DNA from: Dromiciops gliroides
Taxonomy: Eukaryota > Chordata > Mammalia > Microbiotheria > Microbiotheriidae
DNA length: 64,000 nucleotides
Direction of reading: 5' to 3'
Assembly (NCBI RefSeq): GCF_019393635.1
Contig: NC_057861.1
Coordinates: 742,564,732 to 742,628,731 of the forward strand
Shown: positions 59,401-63,639 of the stretch, one piece after another
Layout of the letters: each line of letters begins with the position of its first letter
Numbering within the stretch: the first letter of the stretch is position 1
Position numbers and translations under genes: made by a program
The notes under the pieces: model-generated
Told to the model about the DNA's origin: nothing
Databases searched by the model: none
The model's input: the letters and a program-made list of their open reading frames with translations, nothing else

Positions 59401-60313
59401 AATGGGAACAAATTAAAAACACAAGTGAGGTTAATAAAGCTAGGGGCAATGAGAAAGGGAATGGGGAAGGAAAAAAAAAAGGACCTGAAAACTCAGCACC
59501 ACCTGGAACCAGCAGTTCCAAAGAGAACCAGCTGCGCAGCGTCCCTCCCCCTCTCTCTTGTGTGCCAGGATGAGTCCTCTGCTCCCCGGCTTTCTCCCAC
59601 AGGAAACAGGGCCGTCCACACGCACAGCCCCAAGCTAATTGGCTGGCAGCCCCGATTGACAGAACTAGCAGGCGGCTCTACAGACATGAGTTCCAGATGC
59701 CCAAGACCACCTGACTCATCCTCATCAGACTTCTTGCCATGGCGGGGCTTCCCTACGGTATCTCTTCAGCAGGGGCGGTATTCCAGTTCTCACAGGCAGG
59801 TTTTTCTGTCCTGTTCGAATGCCGACTTCTTAGGGCTAGGGATGTTTCATTCTTTGTATTTGTATCCTTAGGAATTAGCCTGGCCTGTGATTGTCCATCA
59901 GAGGATTGAAGACAATAGCATTTTCTGATTTAATTTCAGGTGTTTCTGTCCTGTGTTCCTGCATAGCCAGATGCTTTGGGAGCTGGTGTTGTTAGGAGAA
60001 CCCCTTGTTGTCATGGCGCCATCCCCCTCAGAATCTTCAGAAACTGTATTGGCGCTTGTTAGGTTGGTATCTTCTGTTTGATTTTTCTCCATGTCTTGAA
60101 AACTAACAATTTAAAGCAAATCATATATTCATTTGTCTCGATGTACGTTATAATTATTGAGTAGTTACTTAAGTCAACTGTGAATTTTGTTTTATGGTCT
60201 TTCTTTCTTGTCCACAGCTGTATTTCACCACTCAAGTACTACAGTGATTTCAGACCCTACTTCACCATACACGACAGTGAATTCAAGGAGTACACTACTC
60301 GGACACAAGCTCC
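19473..60313 (+). CDS. DENND6A: DENND6A, exons 1-11 (5' part; gene continues past window)
   Basis: DENN-domain protein 6A, known from work on the human protein as a guanine-nucleotide exchange factor for RAB14 in the recycling-endosome pathway that moves ADAM10 to the cell surface. Eleven exons join in phase into 359 codons plus two bases. Recognised blocks, close to the human protein as I remember it: [20 protein letters not shown] (residues 71-90), [11 protein letters not shown] in exon 4, [20 protein letters not shown] in exon 5, [11 protein letters not shown] in exon 6, [15 protein letters not shown] in exon 7, [13 protein letters not shown] in exon 10, [20 protein letters not shown] in exon 11. 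The upstream DENN (longin-like) region runs from about residue 68 to 250; the central DENN domain starts at about 270 and is cut by the window end. All introns are GT-AG. The human protein is about 608 residues, so roughly 40% is missing on the right. No frame damage is seen. Confidence 0.95.
19590..19643 (+). repeat. (GAG)n coding trinucleotide repeat
   Basis: 18 consecutive glutamate codons, 16 GAG and 2 GAA (19620-19622 and 19641-19643). The run is near-perfect, so length change by slippage is likely. The antisense reads as Leu, Pro or Ser runs, which explains the artefactual open frames there. Confidence 0.95.
19752..20230 (+). repeat. C/T-rich low-complexity start of intron 1
   Basis: From about 19785 the coding strand is almost purely C and T. 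It includes a 34-base tandem unit (ctccctccttcacccccttc start) at 19887-19920, 19921-19954 and a partial third copy from 19955. No gene content. Confidence 0.85.
20283..20445 (-). repeat. MIR fragment
   Basis: Antisense MIR: tttactgaggaaactgaggc, gtcttgcccaagatcacaca, ggattcaaactcagatctga. Confidence 0.65.
20697..20910 (+). repeat. RTE-tailed SINE
   Basis: Head ggtagctaggtggctcagtg, then ctggagaaggaaatggcaaa, ccagtatctttgccaagaaa, ending cggaacgactaaataaa. Confidence 0.8.
20915..21060 (-). repeat. MIR fragment
   Basis: Antisense MIR-like: aaaggaaactgaggcacaga, atttgaactcagattattgg, accagcactctttgtgttgc. Confidence 0.55.
21061..21600. other. Intron 1, no recognised feature
   Basis: Unique-looking intronic DNA. 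No repeat I can name beyond a possible short MIR trace near 21330. Confidence 0.4.
21627..21772 (-). repeat. WSINE1-like SINE
   Basis: Minus-strand copy. The target duplication is aagaatgtgctttt / aagaatgtgttttt. Confidence 0.92.
22130..22260 (+). repeat. MIR-like fragment
   Basis: Sense MIR-like order: gaagacctgagttctagcct, accttgagctagtcatttaa, cctctcagtgcacc. Confidence 0.5.
22512..22664 (-). repeat. WSINE1-like SINE (first of two at one site)
   Basis: Minus-strand A-type copy flanked by cctatatacttttt and ccctatatacttctttt. Confidence 0.9.
22687..22844 (-). repeat. WSINE1-like SINE (second of two at one site)
   Basis: Minus-strand A-type copy with its own oligo-T. Only about 20 bases of duplicated target separate it from the previous copy, and it is followed by catatacttctta. 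Confidence 0.9.
23387..23490. repeat. Compound (TA)n(GA)n microsatellite
   Basis: About 22 TA units pass straight into about 29 GA units with one ggga break. Confidence 0.95.
24414..24560 (-). repeat. WSINE1-like SINE
   Basis: Minus-strand B-type copy inside L1. acagaagcttttcca occurs on both sides (24363 and 24564), but the left copy is about 35 bases away from the SINE. Confidence 0.9.
24895..24985 (+). repeat. L2 3' end
   Basis: aaaccctttgaaagtaggga, ttggtgccttgcacataata: the usual L2 terminal order. Confidence 0.6.
24986..25420 (-). repeat. L2 ORF2 fragment, split by a SINE
   Basis: Antisense L2: left part gaggagggtatccaggggga; right part gcagtttcaatggaacggtg and caagccagattcaaaggggt. 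Confidence 0.55.
25158..25304 (-). repeat. WSINE1-like SINE
   Basis: Minus-strand copy inside L2. The target duplication is gagcagttt. Confidence 0.92.
25556..25790 (+). repeat. MIR, nearly full length
   Basis: Sense MIR: gacctgagttcaaatgcagc, ctgggcaagtcacttcacct, catctgtaaaatgggggtaa, ttgttgtgaggctcaaatga, ccttagcacggtgcttggcg. Confidence 0.85.
25870..26320 (+). repeat. L2 3' region, split by a SINE
   Basis: Sense L2-like: cctggccccagtgctaccct, cctttgctgactctcttcgt, then tcaggcattgtgtcttcttt before the SINE. Confidence 0.5.
26131..26277 (-). repeat. WSINE1-like SINE
   Basis: Minus-strand B-type copy. The target duplication is gcattgtgtcttcttt / gcactgtgtcttcttt. Confidence 0.92.
26397..26434. 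repeat. (GT)n microsatellite
   Basis: About 18 GT units at the left edge of an L2 fragment. Confidence 0.95.
26436..27125 (-). repeat. L2 ORF2 fragment
   Basis: Antisense L2 in the expected order: aggccttgaatgccaaatag, then aagcagtagggaaagaagca, then gtctccaggggggtgaagga. It gives purine-rich open frames on the plus strand that are not genes. Confidence 0.6.
27215..27500 (-). repeat. SINE with MIR-like head and a longer 3' part
   Basis: Antisense copy of the element seen sense at 29.64 kb: ttgtcctttgtttccaaaga, tgacttgtccaggatcacac, ccacctggctgcccc. Confidence 0.65.
27501..27950. other. Intron 1, no recognised feature
   Basis: No gene or named repeat seen. Confidence 0.4.
27955..27977. repeat. 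(TA)n microsatellite
   Basis: About 11 TA units. Confidence 0.9.
28000..28260 (-). repeat. Possible L1 fragment
   Basis: tacaacttgtttagccatct then ccaattgttagacgtcatgc echoes the antisense L1 block seen at 61.26 kb. It is strongly diverged. Confidence 0.4.
28701..28844 (-). repeat. WSINE1-like SINE
   Basis: Minus-strand A-type copy. The target duplication is acataagctctttt. Confidence 0.92.
28860..29400. other. Intron 1, no recognised feature
   Basis: Repeat-poor intronic DNA without a supported feature. Confidence 0.4.
29401..29549 (+). repeat. WSINE1-like SINE
   Basis: Plus-strand B-type copy, ggggcagctggtggtgcagt to ccctcattg with a C-rich tail instead of oligo-A. Confidence 0.85.
29641..29949 (+). 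repeat. SINE with MIR-like head and a longer 3' part
   Basis: tgatgcagtggatagagcac, gctgtgtgaccctgggcagg, then a distinct 3' part (ggacccagatggctctggag, tgacatctgttgtggtcctc) ending aagaatgaatgacaaaaa. The same type as 27215-27500. Confidence 0.7.
29962..30113 (+). repeat. WSINE1-like SINE (first of a serial pair)
   Basis: Plus-strand A-type copy inserted at the 3' end of the preceding SINE. It is flanked by gaatgaatgacaaa. Confidence 0.93.
30129..30282 (+). repeat. WSINE1-like SINE (second of a serial pair)
   Basis: Plus-strand B-type copy. The left flank is gaatgaatgacaaa and the right flank aaatggatgacaaa. Confidence 0.93.
30420..30640 (+). repeat. MIR, nearly full length
   Basis: Sense MIR: gtggatagagctcaggactt, ggagtcaggaagacccaatt, gtgtgaccctgggctaatgt, ggttgtgaggttcaaatgag. 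Confidence 0.75.
30650..31560. other. Intron 1, no recognised feature
   Basis: Repeat-poor stretch. No exon is supported. Confidence 0.4.
31565..31769 (-). repeat. WSINE1-like SINE with long (ATTT/ATCT)n tail
   Basis: Minus-strand B-type copy. The tail has become a tetranucleotide run of tttatcta and tttatttatt type. The target duplication is agcacagattt. Confidence 0.9.
31825..31905 (+). repeat. MIR-like fragment
   Basis: gagcctcaggtagtgataga, attcagatcctgccttacac: a diverged sense MIR head. Confidence 0.4.
32200..32349 (-). repeat. WSINE1-like SINE
   Basis: Minus-strand B-type copy. The target duplication is attggcatgtatttt. Confidence 0.92.
32515..32650 (-). repeat. Possible MIR-like fragment
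   Basis: gatgaggtctctgaggtcgt, taatcccccattttacgtcc: weak antisense MIR order. Confidence 0.35.
33069..33222 (-). repeat. WSINE1-like SINE
   Basis: Minus-strand B-type copy with a cttt-repeat tail. It abuts a second SINE piece through a short (TA)n run at 33223-33236. Confidence 0.9.
33237..33298 (-). repeat. Truncated WSINE1-like SINE
   Basis: Only the 3' part (A-type tail to agctagtaaatgtcaag) is present, so it is 5'-truncated. agacacatacatttct (33053) and agacacatgcatttct (33298) bracket the pair. Confidence 0.85.
33600..33785 (+). repeat. MIR 3' half
   Basis: gtttgcctcagcttcctcct, tctgtaaaattgggataaga, agaggatcaaatgaaataat, cagtaccgggcacccagtga. Confidence 0.75.
33790..36400 (-). repeat. 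L2 ORF2 remnant, interrupted by an LTR
   Basis: Minus-strand L2 reverse-transcriptase region. The reverse frame at 33797-34165 contains KLSMSKTEL, like the LKLNMSKTEL block of L2, and [15 protein letters not shown], like the LHWLPVKFRI-type C-terminal block. Those two blocks lie in reversed order, so at least two L2 pieces are joined here. The right part resumes after the LTR at 34943-35445. Confidence 0.65.
34943..35445 (-). mobile_element. Solo LTR inserted in L2
   Basis: 503 bases from tgtgatgtttaaaatc to tttcatcaca (TG to CA). On the minus strand an AATAAA-like signal lies near 35020. Its edge matches the LTRs at 8.36 kb and 58.5 kb (gatg, taaaatcta). It is a fossil solo LTR with no internal region beside it. 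Confidence 0.65.
36401..37230. other. Intron 1, no recognised feature
   Basis: Mixed-composition intronic DNA; perhaps the last trace of L2 on the left. No exon is seen. Confidence 0.35.
37251..37356 (-). repeat. WSINE1-like SINE with internal deletion
   Basis: Minus-strand copy lacking the block between aggtcct and agctgcccc. The deletion ends share cct. The target duplication is cctcagttccctcatctt. Confidence 0.88.
37640..37870 (+). repeat. MIR-like, possibly two pieces
   Basis: cacttcatctctgagcctca, ccataaaatggggattgtca, then again ggcctcagtttcctcttcta and gactagatgactccagggtt. Confidence 0.5.
37988..38077 (-). repeat. WSINE1-like SINE with internal deletion
   Basis: Minus-strand A-type copy in which agctagta passes directly to ggtatccactgtgccac; about 60 bases of the body are gone. 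Confidence 0.85.
38417..38455 (+). CDS. DENND6A: DENND6A exon 2
   Basis: 39 bases, codons 94-106 ([13 protein letters not shown]), phase 0 to 0. Acceptor ttttatag, donor gtgagt. Confidence 0.93.
38456..38533 (+). other. DENND6A: DENND6A intron 2 (78 bases)
   Basis: gtgagt to ttctttttcag, with a good pyrimidine tract. It is near the lower length limit of mammalian introns and far shorter than the others here. Confidence 0.9.
38534..38576 (+). CDS. DENND6A: DENND6A exon 3
   Basis: 43 bases, codons 107-120 plus one base ([14 protein letters not shown]). Phase 1 exit, donor TCAG|gtaatg. Confidence 0.93.
38580..39870. other. Intron 3, repeat-poor
   Basis: About 1.3 kb with no SINE or LINE that I recognise. 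The 87-residue frame at 38811 has no recognisable similarity or gene context. Confidence 0.4.
39875..40070 (+). repeat. MIR
   Basis: gacacctactagctgtgttg, gcctcagtttcctcatatgt, aaaatggggataataatagc, ggatcaaatgagataacatt. Confidence 0.8.
40130..42120. other. Intron 3, repeat-poor
   Basis: About 2 kb with no clear SINE, LINE or LTR, apart from a faint MIR3-like patch near 41.6 kb (ctgccctcaaggagcttgta). No exon is supported. Confidence 0.4.
42150..45480 (+). repeat. L1-derived element lacking most of ORF2 (HAL1-like)
   Basis: Sense element of about 3.3 kb. The left part (42.15-43.0 kb) looks like L1 5' sequence. Then comes a decayed ORF1: a coiled-coil-like Lys/Glu-rich stretch from 43128, then a frame near 43450-43760 with [31 protein letters not shown] and [12 protein letters not shown], matching the L1 ORF1 RNA-binding region. 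A purine-rich stretch follows (44.1-44.4 kb), then only the C-terminal part of ORF2 (44601-44942: [39 protein letters not shown]) and a 3' UTR to about 45480. Endonuclease and reverse transcriptase are absent. It has an A-rich 3' end. Confidence 0.75.
45481..46860. other. Intron 3, repeat-poor
   Basis: About 1.4 kb without a clear repeat or exon. Confidence 0.4.
46870..46990 (+). repeat. MIR-like fragment
   Basis: gaggttttagtcccagctcg, gactgcgtgatcttggacag, cttagctctaaaattctgtg. Confidence 0.5.
47052..47164 (+). CDS. DENND6A: DENND6A exon 4
   Basis: 113 bases, codons 121-158, joining exon 3 in phase 1 (G|GC). Encodes [20 protein letters not shown] and ends PVYLK. The donor AAG|gttaga is weak but keeps the frame into exon 5. 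Confidence 0.93.
47348..47523 (-). repeat. WSINE1-like SINE
   Basis: Minus-strand B-type copy. Its right end repeats the tttatccactgtgcc motif, a small internal duplication. The target duplication is caagttctt / caagttctt. Confidence 0.88.
47524..48020. other. Intron 4, no recognised feature
   Basis: AT-rich intron DNA up to the acceptor tttctggcag. Confidence 0.45.
48021..48101 (+). CDS. DENND6A: DENND6A exon 5
   Basis: 81 bases, codons 159-185, phase 0 to 0. Encodes [20 protein letters not shown] then KRGYFQK. Acceptor tctggcag, donor gtaatt. Confidence 0.94.
48200..48780 (-). repeat. L1 fragment
   Basis: Antisense L1: ttttacattgctgttatgat, tactcacttctctgtgtatc, agttcttacaagtctttcca, ggtttctctgaactgggctc. 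Confidence 0.6.
48785..48931 (-). repeat. WSINE1-like SINE
   Basis: Minus-strand A-type copy. The target duplication is ccatacacatactttt. Confidence 0.92.
49096..49217 (-). repeat. WSINE1-like SINE with internal deletion
   Basis: Minus-strand B-type copy in which cctgactcca joins ctgcgccacc directly. Confidence 0.85.
49490..49662 (-). repeat. MIR
   Basis: Antisense MIR: tatagataaggaaatggagg, cttgcccaaggtcacacagc, ttgaactcagggctttctga. Confidence 0.75.
49680..49830 (+). repeat. Ancient MIR3/THER-like repeat
   Basis: gagatttattaagtacctcc then ccctcgcctttaaggggcct. Confidence 0.4.
50071..50224 (-). repeat. WSINE1-like SINE
   Basis: Minus-strand A-type copy, oligo-T to ctagctgcccc. Confidence 0.9.
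50225..50870. other. Intron 5, no recognised feature
   Basis: Unique intronic DNA ahead of exon 6. Confidence 0.45.
50871..50976 (+). CDS. DENND6A: DENND6A exon 6
   Basis: 106 bases, codons 186-220 plus one base. Encodes [20 protein letters not shown], then [15 protein letters not shown]. Acceptor tcttttccag, donor GCAG|gtgagt. Confidence 0.95.
50980..51510. other. Intron 6, no recognised feature
   Basis: Unique intronic DNA. Confidence 0.45.
51515..51669 (-). repeat. WSINE1-like SINE
   Basis: Minus-strand A-type copy. The target duplication is tgttcactgctttct. Confidence 0.93.
51830..52025 (-). repeat. MIR
   Basis: Antisense MIR: agcacttatatagggttatc, tttacagatgaggaaactga, acttgcctagggtcatctag, actcaggtcttctagactcc. 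Confidence 0.8.
52195..52274 (+). CDS. DENND6A: DENND6A exon 7
   Basis: 80 bases, codons 221-247, entered in phase 1. Encodes [15 protein letters not shown], then [12 protein letters not shown]. Acceptor tgttctttag, donor AAG|gtaatt. Confidence 0.95.
52984..53139 (-). repeat. WSINE1-like SINE
   Basis: Minus-strand A-type copy. The target duplication is aataaattcttt. Confidence 0.92.
53252..53412 (-). repeat. WSINE1-like SINE
   Basis: Minus-strand A-type copy. The target duplication is ctgcttttctattttc / ctgtttttctattttc. Confidence 0.92.
53656..53806 (+). repeat. WSINE1-like SINE
   Basis: Plus-strand A-type copy. The L1 word tttagcctg appears on both sides. Confidence 0.9.
54219..54368 (-). 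repeat. WSINE1-like SINE
   Basis: Minus-strand B-type copy. The target duplication is tcaattttatctt / tcaattttatctt. Confidence 0.93.
54461..55091. other. Intron 7, no recognised feature
   Basis: AT-rich unique intronic DNA leading to the acceptor ttcttcccgag. Confidence 0.45.
55092..55154 (+). CDS. DENND6A: DENND6A exon 8
   Basis: 63 bases, codons 248-268, phase 0 to 0. Encodes [20 protein letters not shown] plus Q. Acceptor cttcccgag is unusual in ending GAG, and the donor CAG|gtagac is weak. The exon is symmetric, so skipping would keep the frame. Confidence 0.92.
55155..55496 (+). other. DENND6A: DENND6A intron 8 (342 bases)
   Basis: No repeat seen. It ends in a long pyrimidine tract, ctttctctcttttag. 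Confidence 0.85.
55497..55552 (+). CDS. DENND6A: DENND6A exon 9
   Basis: 56 bases, codons 269-286 plus two bases. Encodes [18 protein letters not shown], the linker entering the central DENN domain. The acceptor is taken at ttttag|ACAGAT because the AG four bases later would break the frame. Donor AG|gtaaaa. Confidence 0.92.
55553..56940. other. Intron 9, repeat-poor part
   Basis: About 1.4 kb of intronic DNA without a clear repeat or exon. Confidence 0.4.
56945..57085 (+). repeat. Ancient MIR3/THER-like repeat
   Basis: acctcttacatgccgggcat, tatgtcagctgttggggatg, tgttcctacaggacctgatg. Confidence 0.45.
57335..57430 (+). repeat. MIR-like fragment
   Basis: ggaatcaggaagaacagatt, caaatcctgactttggcaca, gttgtgtgaccatcagcag. 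Confidence 0.5.
57525..57687 (-). repeat. WSINE1-like SINE with (ATTT)n tail
   Basis: Minus-strand B-type copy. tatctattt lies on both sides. Confidence 0.9.
57688..58055. other. Intron 9, AT-rich
   Basis: No gene or named repeat. Short tttaatccat repeats occur near 57725-57760. Confidence 0.4.
58056..58520 (+). mobile_element. Solo LTR, plus strand
   Basis: 465 bases, tgtgagaacc to aatcatcaca. It holds agccaattagcttgg, the reverse complement of the word in the minus-strand LTR at 59.28 kb, so the two are related and lie in opposite orientation. gaaa flanks both ends. It is a fossil with no internal region next to it. Confidence 0.65.
58530..59885 (+). repeat. L2 3' region, interrupted by an LTR
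   Basis: Sense L2: tgtcacccccatgccagccc, cctttaagcagaaattgg region, aagacccagttcactgccca. After the LTR it resumes with gatgtttcattctttgtatt and tgtatccttaggaattagcc. Confidence 0.65.
59280..59794 (-). mobile_element. Solo LTR inserted in L2, minus strand
   Basis: About 515 bases, tgtgcttaggcacg to agttctcaca. On the minus strand it has AATAAACCCTG near 59393 as a polyadenylation signal. Shared blocks with the LTR at 8.36 kb are ccaagctaattggctgg and catggcggggcttccct. It looks like a fossil solo LTR; LTRs of this form fit an endogenous retrovirus of beta/ERVK type, but the class is a guess. Confidence 0.7.
59940..60062 (+). CDS. DENND6A: DENND6A exon 10
   Basis: 123 bases, completing codon 287 (AG|G, Arg) and running to codon 327 plus two bases. 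Encodes [20 protein letters not shown], then [20 protein letters not shown]. This is the core of the central DENN domain. Acceptor taatttcag, weak donor AG|gttggt. Confidence 0.95.
60063..60217 (+). other. DENND6A: DENND6A intron 10 (155 bases)
   Basis: A short intron free of repeats, gttggt to ttgtccacag. Confidence 0.9.
60218..60313 (+). CDS. DENND6A: DENND6A exon 11
   Basis: 96 bases, codons 328-359 plus two bases. Encodes [20 protein letters not shown], then [12 protein letters not shown] and the start of a Pro codon. Donor CC|gtgagt. It is the last exon I can find in the window. Confidence 0.95.
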
Positions 60314-60765
60314 GTGAGTGAATGGCACTATCATTGTTAAAAGTGTTCAAGTTTTATGTTGGAAACCAGAATCTTAAGATTTTGTTTAAATTTTGAGTCT
60401 ATATGTATCTTTTGAAAAGGCAGAATTTAAAGAAAAATCATTAACTTTGTAGTGATTTGCAAAGACAAATTAATTTTGAAAAACTGTATGAAATAAGGAA
60501 TACAATCTTAAATTAATTTTTTGGTGTTTAACAAAGTAGAACCAAGCACATTAACAGAATCCATGCTGGCTTTAGGCCTCTGGCAGAATTCCTCCACAGC
60601 TCCTTTCCACCAAGGGTTTCTCCCCAGAGTTGCTGGGTCCACAGATCTTGTTTCACATCACTGCATACCTGGCTCTTTTACAACTTGTTTTCTGTTGATC
60701 TTTCCTGCCCTTCTGCCAGTGTGACTCCTTTCTTTTCTTTTTTCTTTTTTTATTGTCTAAAATAT
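60314..60765. other. Intron 11, no recognised feature
   Basis: Unique-looking AT-rich DNA. No sign of exon 12 (expected to encode PPSVILGVTNPFF-like sequence). Confidence 0.45.
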
Positions 60766-63060
60766 TTAAAACATTTTTTCTTAAATTTATTTTCCCCCAA
60801 TTACACGTAAAAACACATTTTACTTTTTTTTTTTTTAAGTTTTGAGTTCTAAATTCCCTCTCTCCCCTCCCCTCTCCCTGAGATGGTAAGCAGTTTGATA
60901 TAGGTTAAACATGTTCAGTCCTGTAAGTCATCTCCATATTAGTCATTTTATGCAAGAAAATTTGAAGAAGAAAAAAAGAAAGTTAAAAATAGTATGCTTC
61001 AGTCTGTTTTCAGACACATCAGTTCTTTCTCTGGAGGCAGATAGCATTTTTCATCATGAGTCCAAGATTATCTTAGATCATAGTATTGCTGAGAATAGCT
61101 AAGTCATTCACAGTTCGTCATTGTACAGTGTTACTGTGTGTGATGTTCTCCTGGCTCTGCTCACTTCGCTTTCTATCAGGTCATGTAATTCTTTCCAGGT
61201 TTTTCTGGAATGATCCTGCTCATTGTTTCTTACTGTACAATAGAATTCCATTACATTCATATACCACAACTTGTTCAGCCATTCCCCAATTGATGGGAAT
61301 TCCCTCGATTTCCAATTTTTAGCCACCACAAAAAGAGCTGATATGAATATTTGTCTACAGATAGGTTCTTTATTGTTGTACAGATAAGTTCTTTTGATTG
61401 TTTTTATAGTACCATAATATTCTATTGTTTTAACTTACTATCCTGTACCCACCCATCCCCTGGTGTGGGACACATAAATGATTTCCAGTTTTTTCTTATT
61501 GTGAATGAAGGAGAATCTCCTTCCCTCTATGGGAGTGGGCAGGGAAGGGGGTGGGATATGGATATGGAATGTGCCATAGTTTCCAACAGGGTCATTGTAT
61601 TGGCTGGGGTTATTGAACTTTTTGTTTGTTTTTCTTTTAAAATCTTTTTTATGATGAATGACTTGCAGGGGGCAGAGAGGATAGTATATTTGGAAAAGAA
61701 AGTTATATTAAACAGCAGGCATCAATAAAAATAAGATTAAAAATGAATAATACATGATATTTTTGTAAAGATAAGGTTTTTTTTTTGCTTTTTTAATGAT
61801 ATTTTTAGGATAAAGTTTTAGCAATAGAATGCCTGAGTTCAGAAAAATATTAATTTTGTGATATGTCATTCAAACAGTGGGTCTTTCTCCCTGCAAACAT
61901 TCTGACATTGAATTTCATCAGTTTGTGGCTGTTTTTCCCTCTTTGGTGGGTGTAAGGTAATGTTCTGAGGTTGTATTTAGTTGCATTTCTATTAGAGGGT
62001 TTGAGCATCTTTTCACAAAATTTGTATTTCTTTCTTTGAAATTCATCTGTTCATCTTCTTTGATGAATGCGTCATTGGGGATTTGTGTATCTTACATTTG
62101 TAGAACAGTTCTTTTTCATTTATATCTGTTGTGTTCTTTGCAAATATTTTTCCCAATCTGTTTTCTTTTAATTTTACAAAATATAGCTTTGTTTTGCAAA
62201 ATTCTTGTATTTTTGTGTAATCAGAACCATGCTGCAGTTTCTTCCATTTGTTCTGTGAAAATGACATTGATCTTTAAAGTTGAGGCACATTTATTGTCCC
62301 TTTTTCTTCTAGTCTTTAAATACTTAGATCTTTGATCCAGTAAGAATTTATTGTGGTGCATAATGTAAGTTAGCTTTCAAAACCCATTTTCCTCTTTGTA
62401 GCTATTCAATTTTGTCAGCTCTTTTTTCTTGAATAGTGGTTCCTTTCCTGAAATTTTTCTCCTCTGGTTTTATCAAGCACTAACCTCATACACATTGACT
62501 TGTATTTTTGGGTTCTCTGCTTCATTCTATTGGTCTCTTTTTCTACTCTTCTAGAATCAGGCAATTTTTATAATGATGCCTTACATGGAATTTTCTGAAA
62601 TTATGTTGGGCAAGTGCCCTCCTTCTGCTTTTCTTTTTCAGGTGCTTCTTGATATTCTTGCCAATCTGCTTTTCCATATGAAATTGGTTATGATGATATG
62701 ATTCTATAAGATTGGTCATTTTGTTGATAGTGCGTTAAATCTAAATTAACTTAGAAAATATAGTCATTTTAACCATGATTCTTGGAGCTAATCATGAACA
62801 AAGTTAATAATCATGCACATTTATTTAATTCTTTCTTCATTTATGTGAGTCATTTTGAAATAGCTTTTGTATAGTTCTCTTATGCTTTATAAACCACTAT
62901 CTCTTTCATGCCTCTTAGCATTTTTTAAGCTTATTTCTCATTCAGTTTGTCTTCATTCCTGATGGCTGTGCAAATTATTATGGTGCAAATTATTACAGCA
63001 CCAATGTTTTAGGGCTTGTATCTGACTCCTTTATTATAGATTTTCTTTTTGGTCGTTGAT
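60766..63060 (-). repeat. Long L1 fragment
   Basis: About 2.3 kb antisense L1 from the 3' UTR (ccctctcccctcccctctcc, agatggtaagcagtttgata) into ORF2. The reverse frame at 61108-61329 encodes [20 protein letters not shown] and YMNVMEFYCTVRNNE, matching the C-terminus of L1 ORF2 (WIKKMWHIYTMEYYAAIKN in eutherians, as I recall it). Further left-to-right parts run back toward the reverse transcriptase. Confidence 0.8.
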
Positions 63061-63217
63061 TATCTTAGATTTTCGAGGTCTAGAATCATGGTACTAGCAA
63101 ATAGAGATGTCTAACTTTGTCATCACCCATGCTTGTTCCTTTTCAGAGGGTCCCAGATCTTGAGCCAGCAGCATGCTCGGAGGCCAATCTAGTCCCCCCT
63201 GCTCGTCCTATTTAGTT

Positions 63218-63374
63218 GGTTTTTTTTTTTTTTTTTTTGCGGGGCAGTGGGGGTTAAGTGACTTGCTCAGGGTCACACAGCTAGTAAGTGTCAAGTGTCT
63301 GAGGCCGGATTTGAACTCAGGTACTCCTGAATCCAGGGCCGGTGCTTTATCCACTGCGCCACCTAGCCACCCCC
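63218..63374 (-). repeat. WSINE1-like SINE
   Basis: Minus-strand B-type copy with a long oligo-T. Right flank cttatttagtttttatg, left flank cctatttagttgg. Confidence 0.92.
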
Positions 63375-63639
63375 ATCTTATTTAGTTTTTATGAGAAGCT
63401 TAGCAAACACCAAGACAGACATTTTAGTGTACCCAGAAGACATGAGAGGATTGCGTTTGGCATAGATCTCCTGCTACGTGTTAAATTTAACACAGTAATA
63501 ACAAAACTGCTCTTCTTATCTGGAGGCTCTTCCAAAGTCCCTTCTCACCCGTGTTTTCTCATGTTCTGTTAACTCTGTGCCTTCTCATGTTGGTGACAGT
63601 CATTACTCACTGAATGGGCTTATTCCAGAGAGAAGTCAT

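Noticed and set aside
59014-59871. 285-residue open frame on the plus strand
   Set aside because: It spans an L2 fragment and a minus-strand LTR, so it is a chance frame across two repeats.
1146-63385. Many small frames with near-identical peptides ([47 protein letters not shown])
   Set aside because: They are translations of the two strands of the WSINE1-like SINE, not a gene family.
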